From: Cytidiella melzeri
Taxonomy: Eukaryota; Basidiomycota; Agaricomycetes; Polyporales; Irpicaceae
Length of the DNA: 25,973 nucleotides
NCBI GenBank assembly: GCA_022592445.1
Contig: JABYQR010000502.1
Span: 1-25,973, forward strand
Reading direction: 5' to 3'
The position numbers and the translations under genes are program-made. Shown here piece after piece: positions 21,860 to 25,973 of this stretch. The first letter of the stretch is position 1. Each line of letters starts with the position of its first letter. The notes under the pieces were generated by a model. The model did no database searches and was not told the DNA's origin. It was given only the letters and a program-made list of their open reading frames with translations.

Positions 21860-21873
21860 GGTTATGAGCCCCG
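21860..21873 (+). other. Primer-binding site complementary to initiator tRNA-Met anticodon arm
   Basis: GGTTATGAGCCCCG directly follows the 5' LTR. Its complement contains GGGCTCATAACC, the conserved anticodon stem-loop of initiator tRNA-Met. Copia-type elements are known to prime from an internally cleaved initiator tRNA, so this supports the Copia assignment even though pol is missing. Confidence 0.88.
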
Positions 21874-21910
21874 CGCTCTAGGCGCACACCCTCTCGATCT
21901 TCATCTCGCG

Positions 21911-21992
21911 GCGACGTTAGCTCGGCATTGCGCCCTTAGGCCGAACCTCTCTTATTTTGGGCGACATTACGTCAGCATTACGCTCTTAGGCC
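21911..21992 (+). repeat. Imperfect direct repeat in the gag leader
   Basis: Segments 21911-21942 and 21961-21992 match at 26 of 32 positions and start exactly 50 bases apart. Both begin GCGAC and end CTTAGGCC. They lie between the primer-binding site and the gag ATG, where a packaging signal would be expected; that role is inference. Confidence 0.6.
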
Positions 21993-22019
21993 ATCGTATC
22001 GATATCAAATCTATTCATT

Positions 22020-22868
22020 ATGGCGGAAGAAGTTGCCACCCCTGTCCCTACTTCGACATCATCTGCGTATCGGATCACTCCTCTCGCCGGACCGGAGAAT
22101 TACCTCACGTGGCGAATCCAGCTTAGCGACATCCTCCGGGAATTGGACCTTTGGGGACATGTCAGCGGAACTGTGGAGAAGCCGAGGCGAGGAGACACTA
22201 GCGAATGGGAAGCCAAAGATCAGAAGGCGCTTACCACGATCCGTCTCCGCATCAACAACGACATGATGATGCATGTGATGGCCGCCGAAACTTCGAAGGA
22301 GGCTTTTGATGCCTTGGCCAACGTTTTTGCCACTCAGGGCAGTGTTGCCCGCGTCGTTATCCGACGCAAACTTTTTGGTTACCGCATCGACGAGACAGAG
22401 GATCTCACGGTGAAGATCCGAGACATTAAGCGTCTGTGGATTGAATATAATATGGTTCGAGGAACCGCTACCGCATTGGGCGATAACGATCTCGCGATGT
22501 GCATTTTATCGGCGTTACCGGAATCTTGGGACGCATTTGTATCTGTCACCGCCGCTGATGGCGATCTCACCTCTGCCAGCCTTATTGGTCGTATTGTGCA
22601 GGAGGAATCTCGGCGCAAGTCCCGCGGCACTGCCCAGACTTTTGCAGCCACTCGCGTTGTGCCGAAGAAACGGCGTTTTCGTACTGGAGTCACTTGTCAC
22701 AAGTGTGGCAAGGAGGGTCACATCAGACCCGAATGTGAGGAACAGGACAAGCCCGCCGCTCAGTCTAATTTGGCGACTCCGCCGACAGCTTATTCAATGG
22801 TCGCTACGGGACCCCTCGCTACGATTGGTTCGCACACTCACACCGACGTGCCGGAGTATAGCTTCTAG
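22020..22868 (+). CDS. Copia-type Gag protein with CCHC zinc knuckle, 282 residues
   Basis: Single intact frame from ATG 22020 to TAG 22866-22868. After a short Thr/Pro/Ser start comes the pattern of the Copia gag (UBN2-like) domain: LAGPENYLTWRIQLSDILRE, the Trp/Gly-rich LWGHVSG, a DDMMMHV-like helix, LANVFATQGSVA and a C-terminal WDAFVSVTAADG block. A basic stretch (KKRRFR) precedes the knuckle Cys226-Cys229-His234-Cys239 in CHKCGKEGHIRPEC. The protein should form capsid-like particles and bind RNA. In full Copia elements gag continues into the protease; here it ends 43 residues after the knuckle, with no DSG protease motif. No frameshift or stop is seen, so the gene is probably still selected or very young. 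Confidence 0.93.
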   Translation: MAEEVATPVPTSTSSAYRITPLAGPENYLTWRIQLSDILRELDLWGHVSGTVEKPRRGDTSEWEAKDQKALTTIRLRINNDMMMHVMAAETSKEAFDALANVFATQGSVARVVIRRKLFGYRIDETEDLTVKIRDIKRLWIEYNMVRGTATALGDNDLAMCILSALPESWDAFVSVTAADGDLTSASLIGRIVQEESRRKSRGTAQTFAATRVVPKKRRFRTGVTCHKCGKEGHIRPECEEQDKPAAQSNLATPPTAYSMVATGPLATIGSHTHTDVPEYSF

Positions 22869-22900
22869 GCAACTCGCGTTTGTTCTCACGCTCTGCTCGT

Positions 22901-22910
22901 TGAGGGGGAG
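22901..22910 (+). other. Polypurine tract of the gag-only element
   Basis: TGAGGGGGAG directly abuts the 3' LTR (22911), the position and composition needed to prime plus-strand synthesis. Confidence 0.85.
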
Positions 22911-23137
22911 TGTTGTTATTTTAGGTTTTCCGCCTCATTTTTGATTGCATCCGCTTGTTCCCGCCGCCCGCCTTTCATCATTCCGCGCGGATAACTCATT
23001 TCGATATTCTCTTTTTGTCCTATCCGTTCCTCTAAAACATTATAAAAACTCTGTATTTCCGTAGCTATCTTATAACATTGTGTTCATTCATTCACGCCCC
23101 CCTCCCGTGCGTGCTCCAAAACCCTGCAAAAACAACA
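22911..23137 (+). repeat. 3' LTR of the gag-only element
   Basis: 227 bp, identical to the 5' LTR except T at 23112 in place of C. Followed by the target duplication CAGCG. Confidence 0.96.
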
Positions 23138-23192
23138 CAGCGGACCTTGGACTGGATGACAAAGAAGCTCAAGGTCGGATCGAGCTCCTCTG

Positions 23193-23753
23193 TGTTAAAA
23201 CTATATAATATAATAATATGATATGATATGTAGTTTCCCACGCCTTATTACAAGGACGCTTTAGGTAGCAGAGTTCCCACAGTCTTAGTATGGGAATTAT
23301 GTAGCCGTATATGGAAACTCTAGTAGTAACCATCACATTAGCTGAGACGTACAGATATGGGTTGTAGTAGTACTAGTCATATATGTACGCCTGTGTTCTA
23401 ATAGCATAGGAAATGACATGGAAAGCACATATGACTCCAGAGGATGCCTAAAGCATACATCTGAGGACAAGTACTAGCATGAGTCATTTACTCATTATGT
23501 ACGCCTCTGGTACAAGTGCTGAACCTAATCATACAATGAGTCATGCATGAGTCATGCACTCATAGCATGAGTCATGCATGAGTCATGCACTCAGTAGTAC
23601 AGTAGAATAGCTGAAGTAGACATGTATAGTAGTCGCTTACATAAGTAGATACAGACATGTATATAAGCAGAGCTGCTGAAGCAGCAAGAAGAATAAGACT
23701 CATCTTCGAAGCTTAACAGCCTCTACCCCTCGCACACATATTCCACTTTGTTA
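23193..23753 (+). repeat. Probable LTR of a second Copia-type element
   Basis: It begins TGTTAAAACTATATAATAT, where the interrupted frame ends, and finishes just before a second copy of GGTTATGAGCCCCG. In between are five TGAGTCA motifs (23480, 23537, 23548, 23568, 23579), a 31-bp tandem duplication and a TATA box TATATAAG (23660-23667). This is the order of control elements expected in the U3-R-U5 of an LTR. No second copy lies in the window, so both ends are approximate; the right end is not a clean CA. Confidence 0.55.
23536..23597 (+). repeat. 31-bp tandem duplication carrying four TGAGTCA motifs
   Basis: Units 23536-23566 and 23567-23597 agree except in the last few bases. Each holds two TGAGTCATGCA half-units. 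TGAGTCA is the known binding sequence of Gcn4/AP-1-type bZIP activators, so the repeat may be an upstream activating block. Confidence 0.75.
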
Positions 23754-23767
23754 GGTTATGAGCCCCG
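23754..23767 (+). other. Second primer-binding site, same 14 bases as the gag-only element
   Basis: GGTTATGAGCCCCG is repeated exactly here. After it the sequence differs from the first element's leader. It marks the start of the internal region of a second element that uses the same initiator tRNA-Met primer. Confidence 0.65.
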
Positions 23768-24259
23768 GCTTTTAACTTGACTACATCCACACTCTCAACG
23801 ACATCCACCAACCAGTATCCCCCAAGCTTTCTTATAAGTAAGTTTCTCTACTTTACTTTGTTTGGCCACATAGTAGTAGTAGAGTTGTACTGGTTGACTG
23901 CCTCAGCTTCGAATACAATATTCCCAACTGATCTTCTACAGCTAATTCCCTCACCTACTTGCCCCTTGCGTACGCACTCCCAACCCAGCTGAATACTTAA
24001 GCCACCCTTGGTGGTTCTCGACTTTAACGAGTCGTGCATTACGCGGAATCTGCCTAACACGCAGTGTAAAATCCGGTGGTGGAGGAACAAGCTCCCACTT
24101 GTACAAGTGGTAGATCGGCGGAGTAGTACAATAGGAGGGTAGTGTAGAGTGGCACTCTAAGCTCGTGACTTAGAGGCCTAGGACCTTCGTGTTGGCGCAC
24201 GTCAGTCAGTCCTGGAATTAGAAATCGCCGCTTTTTGTAGCTGTAGAATTTCTTGAGGC
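23768..24259 (+). other. Untranslated leader with palindromes
   Basis: No convincing frame is found in this stretch. It contains the 16-base perfect palindrome CCACTTGTACAAGTGG (24095-24110), a 13-base palindrome AGAGTGGCACTCT (24146-24158), and the tRNA-like fold described separately. A GTA repeat lies near 23871-23883. If the second LTR reading is right, this is its 5' leader, unusually long for a Copia element. Confidence 0.4.
24133..24196 (+). other. tRNA-like fold, degenerate (possible tRNA-derived sequence)
   Basis: T8-A9 spacing (24140-24141), a D-stem GTGT/GCAC (24142-24145 with 24152-24155) and a long anticodon stem CTCTAAG/CTTAGAG are visible. The seven-base loop CTCGTGA would place anticodon CGT (Thr). 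The A-box-like TAGTGTAGAGTGG fits polymerase III promoters fairly well. The T arm does not pair, the T loop lacks the conserved A58, and no acceptor stem forms. It is therefore not a working tRNA; it may be a tRNA-derived relic or chance. Confidence 0.25.
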
Positions 24260-24544
24260 ATGTCGTCCACTTTTACTTTTGGTATCACGGAGATTGTGGA
24301 CTCTCCTATACTTCGTGGTGTTTCTTACATGCACCATTATGTTTTCGTCGTATCATACCGACTGGTAGAAGTCGAAGTTGCAAGTGGTCATACTCGTCTT
24401 GAATCACTTGTGGAAAACTTTTACTCACATTCGACTTTTCCATTAGCAATCCCCAGGACTTTCTCAAGGAAAGTGTTGTGGATTGAATACGACGACATAA
24501 ATCTTATACTTTCGATTCTTTCTTCCAGACCATTATATTTTTGA
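24260..24544 (+). CDS. Unknown 94-residue protein, stop two bases before the next ATG
   Basis: ATG 24260 to TGA 24542-24544. The sequence is mixed hydrophobic and acidic (GVSYMHHYVFVVSYRLVEVE, SRKVLWIEYDDINLILSIL) and reads like a small folded domain; I do not recognise it. The stop is followed by AG and then the ATG of the next frame (24547), an arrangement that would allow re-initiation on one RNA. Alternatively it is an exon whose splice sites I have not found, or chance. Confidence 0.4.
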   Translation: MSSTFTFGITEIVDSPILRGVSYMHHYVFVVSYRLVEVEVASGHTRLESLVENFYSHSTFPLAIPRTFSRKVLWIEYDDINLILSILSSRPLYF

Positions 24545-24546
24545 AG

Positions 24547-25954
24547 ATGCCAAACAACTCTCGCCGCACTTCCCGTCGAGTCAATGCCCGCTTTGCTCCC
24601 CATTCTCCCAATGATCCCTACCGCGTTCATGACTATACTCGGTTTGACCGTATGGGTCACCCCATCGTTATGGAGATAAGGAGTTCAGCAACTCCTATCT
24701 CTATCCGTATGAGTCAAACCGATGCTCAGGATGCCAGGATCAATGTCAACTACGTTGACAGGGACGGAGTTCGGCGCATGGAATCGATGGAGTATAGTCT
24801 TCTCGGTCGTCATGGCTGGGACAGATTTAGGCAGAGTGACAGGCAAAGGCACCTCCGAGAGGTTAATCGAATCATTGATGAAGCCAATCGTGAGGCGGAA
24901 TTGGATTTATACAGACGAAGGCCTCGCAATGTCAGTGCGGAAATAAGGGCACATCAAACCCAAAGTTCTTCCAGGGTTAATGCTGCACCTCCGCGCCAAT
25001 CTGCGTCGCCGTCGCACCCTCATCCCCATCGTCATCCTACTCCAATGCCACCACCTTTTGTGAGTGCAGGATTATCGCTTTGGGACATGGTTGCCCAGGC
25101 ATTAAATAATTTTGCATCTCCACAGACTTCTTCTACAATGGTCAATCCGCCTACACCGGTCATTCCGGATATCGTTGATGGTATGAACGGTTTAAATATC
25201 AGTTCACCAGTTTCTCATGATTCTTCAGAACCAGTAGTCCAGGCCGCTTCTGCTGCCGAGCCTACTCCGGTTCCGTCCTCACTACTCAGGAGGAGGGACA
25301 GGTTGAAGATGCATGGCCAACGGTATTCGCTCCCCAACCAGTCATTCCCACCTTTCATTCGACGACTGGGTCCACGTGATCGTACAGACACTAGGCCGGC
25401 TTCGCCTGTCTATCGTGTGGTATGGTTTATGGCGTGGATGGACCAAAGGGGGAGGTTTTCAGGCCGGAGCAAGTTTGTTCCATCCTCGCCATGCAACACG
25501 TTAACCATCCCAACTTACGCCCAATGCGCTGGTCTTACGCTCTAGGGGACTTGTTGATACAATGGTCGTTAGCATGGGCAACAAATGCGAGCACTATCGT
25601 GAGATGGTCGAGGAGTTGGAGGAATTTGCCAAGTCTCAGCGGATCAAGGAAATCACAGCCTGTGCCCGGATTTACCTCAAGCTCAAGAGGGGACAGTGGC
25701 CGGACTGTGACAATATCTGGAACACGTACTTCATCTCAGTTGCAGACTTTCACACAGTGATGGAGGTCTTCAATGGTCGCGATCATCTAAGCGATCACCA
25801 GCTGGTCTGGCTGACACAGAGACGTATGGAGAAGAAGGAAGACTGGATGAGTATCTTTCATAGAGAGGAAGAGTTCAAAGGTAAAATGAAGGAGGTAAAA
25901 ATTGAGCCCGCTGCGCTCGAGCCTTCTTTAGAGCCTGGATCGTCTTCTCTTTGA
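24547..25954 (+). pseudogene. Orphan Arg/Ser/Pro-rich protein gene with two apparent frameshifts
   Basis: From ATG 24547 the first frame gives about 290 good residues: a basic N-terminus (NNSRRTSRRVNARF), an Asp/Arg-rich region with a helix (LREVNRIIDEANREAELDLY), then a Ser/Pro/His-rich linker. Near 25425 coding character moves to the -1 frame (YGVDGPKGEVFRPEQV, HPNLRPMRWSYALGDLL). Near 25550 it moves by -1 again (TMVVSMGNKCEHYREMVEEL), running to TGA at 25952-25954 with a helical, Trp-containing region and an acidic tail. Each shift fits loss of one base; I found no GT-AG intron or slippery heptamer that explains them. The order (basic N-terminus, Pro-rich linker, helical domain) recalls some retroelement gag proteins, but no zinc knuckle is seen and the family is unknown. 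Confidence 0.45.
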
Positions 25955-25973
25955 ACGGACTCTCTGCAAATCG

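Larger units (their letters stand above)
21633..23137 (+). mobile_element. Complete gag-only Copia-type LTR retrotransposon (TR-GAG class, non-autonomous)
   Basis: The element is 1505 bp. It is bounded by 227-bp LTRs that begin TGTTG and end CAACA, and flanked by the duplicated target CAGCG (21628-21632 and 23138-23142). In order it holds the 5' LTR, the primer-binding site, a 146-base leader, an intact 282-codon gag, a purine tract and the 3' LTR. Protease, integrase, reverse transcriptase and RNase H are all absent. Only 32 bases separate the gag stop from the purine tract, so nothing else is hidden. One LTR difference in 227 (C at 21834, T at 23112) points to recent insertion. Movement would need enzymes from a full Copia element elsewhere. 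Confidence 0.95.
21281..23192 (+). pseudogene. Reading frame of unknown function interrupted by a gag-only retroelement and cut by a second LTR
   Basis: ATG 21281 opens a Glu/Arg/Ser-rich frame (VQYLQDFSARRSLGAVENEN) that stops at 21604. A 77-base intron (21489-21565, GTAGCC donor, CAG acceptor) would instead lead in phase into SIAVKSLTQYLLNNLTPTSL. That frame runs up to the retroelement at 21633. After the element and one copy of the target duplication are removed, it continues without a break through RTLDWMTKKLKVGSSSS. It ends where the next LTR-like sequence begins (about 23193). The product is not recognised. It could be a host gene or the gag region of an older retroelement. The intron has no strong branch point, so the 5' joining is less sure than the joining across the insertion. 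Confidence 0.4.

Noticed and set aside
24133..24205. A functional tRNA-Thr(CGT)
   Set aside because: D loop too short, T arm unpaired, conserved A58 missing and no acceptor stem. Kept only as a tRNA-like fold.
1..25973. CRISPR arrays, operons or other prokaryotic systems
   Set aside because: No regularly spaced repeats and no bacterial gene organisation; the intron-rich genes are fungal.

Overview
The window looks like nuclear DNA of a basidiomycete fungus, most likely a mushroom-forming agaricomycete. Genes are cut by many short introns (about 48 to 120 bp) with GTRNGT donors, CTNAC-like branch points and some very small exons (19 to 32 nt). Gene content points the same way: a CPL1-type secreted cysteine-rich protein, an F-box/leucine-rich protein of the agaricomycete kind, a Bor1-type anion transporter, and Copia-type retroelement DNA. 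All gene models were built by hand from splice signals, frame continuity and family motifs. No database search was possible.

Left part (1-9232): an eight-exon quinone oxidoreductase gene (759-2537, +), then about 6.7 kb with little recognisable coding. This stretch holds a good promoter in front of a 44-codon Ser/Ala-rich reading frame (4541-4675, +), an AT-rich orphan reading frame with odd codon use (5287-5592, +), several microsatellites and homopolymers, and otherwise nothing I can name.

Middle part (9233-20913): a compact run of well-supported genes. These are a short-chain dehydrogenase (9233-10318, +), an ABHD12-like membrane-anchored serine hydrolase (10444-11917, -), a secreted cysteine-rich CPL1-domain protein (12248-13579, -), an SLC4/Bor1-family borate or bicarbonate transporter (13808-16027, -), a secreted M64-family zinc metallopeptidase with a GC-AG intron (16421-18701, -), and, divergently, an F-box protein (19091-20913, +). 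I see no metabolic gene cluster. The shared traits are redox enzymes on one side and secreted or membrane proteins on the other.

Right part (20914-25973): a nest of retroelements. A complete, young, gag-only Copia-type element (21633-23137) has 227-bp LTRs that differ at one base. It has a CAGCG target-site duplication, a primer-binding site matching the anticodon arm of initiator tRNA-Met, an intact gag with a CCHC knuckle, and a purine tract. It lacks protease, integrase, reverse transcriptase and RNase H. It sits inside an older reading frame that becomes continuous again when the element is removed. That frame is cut off downstream by a second LTR-like segment (about 23193-23753), which carries five TGAGTCA motifs, a TATA box and the same 14-base primer-binding site. 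Behind it lie a leader with palindromes and a tRNA-like fold, a 94-codon frame that stops two bases before the next ATG, and a long orphan protein gene with two apparent frameshifts.
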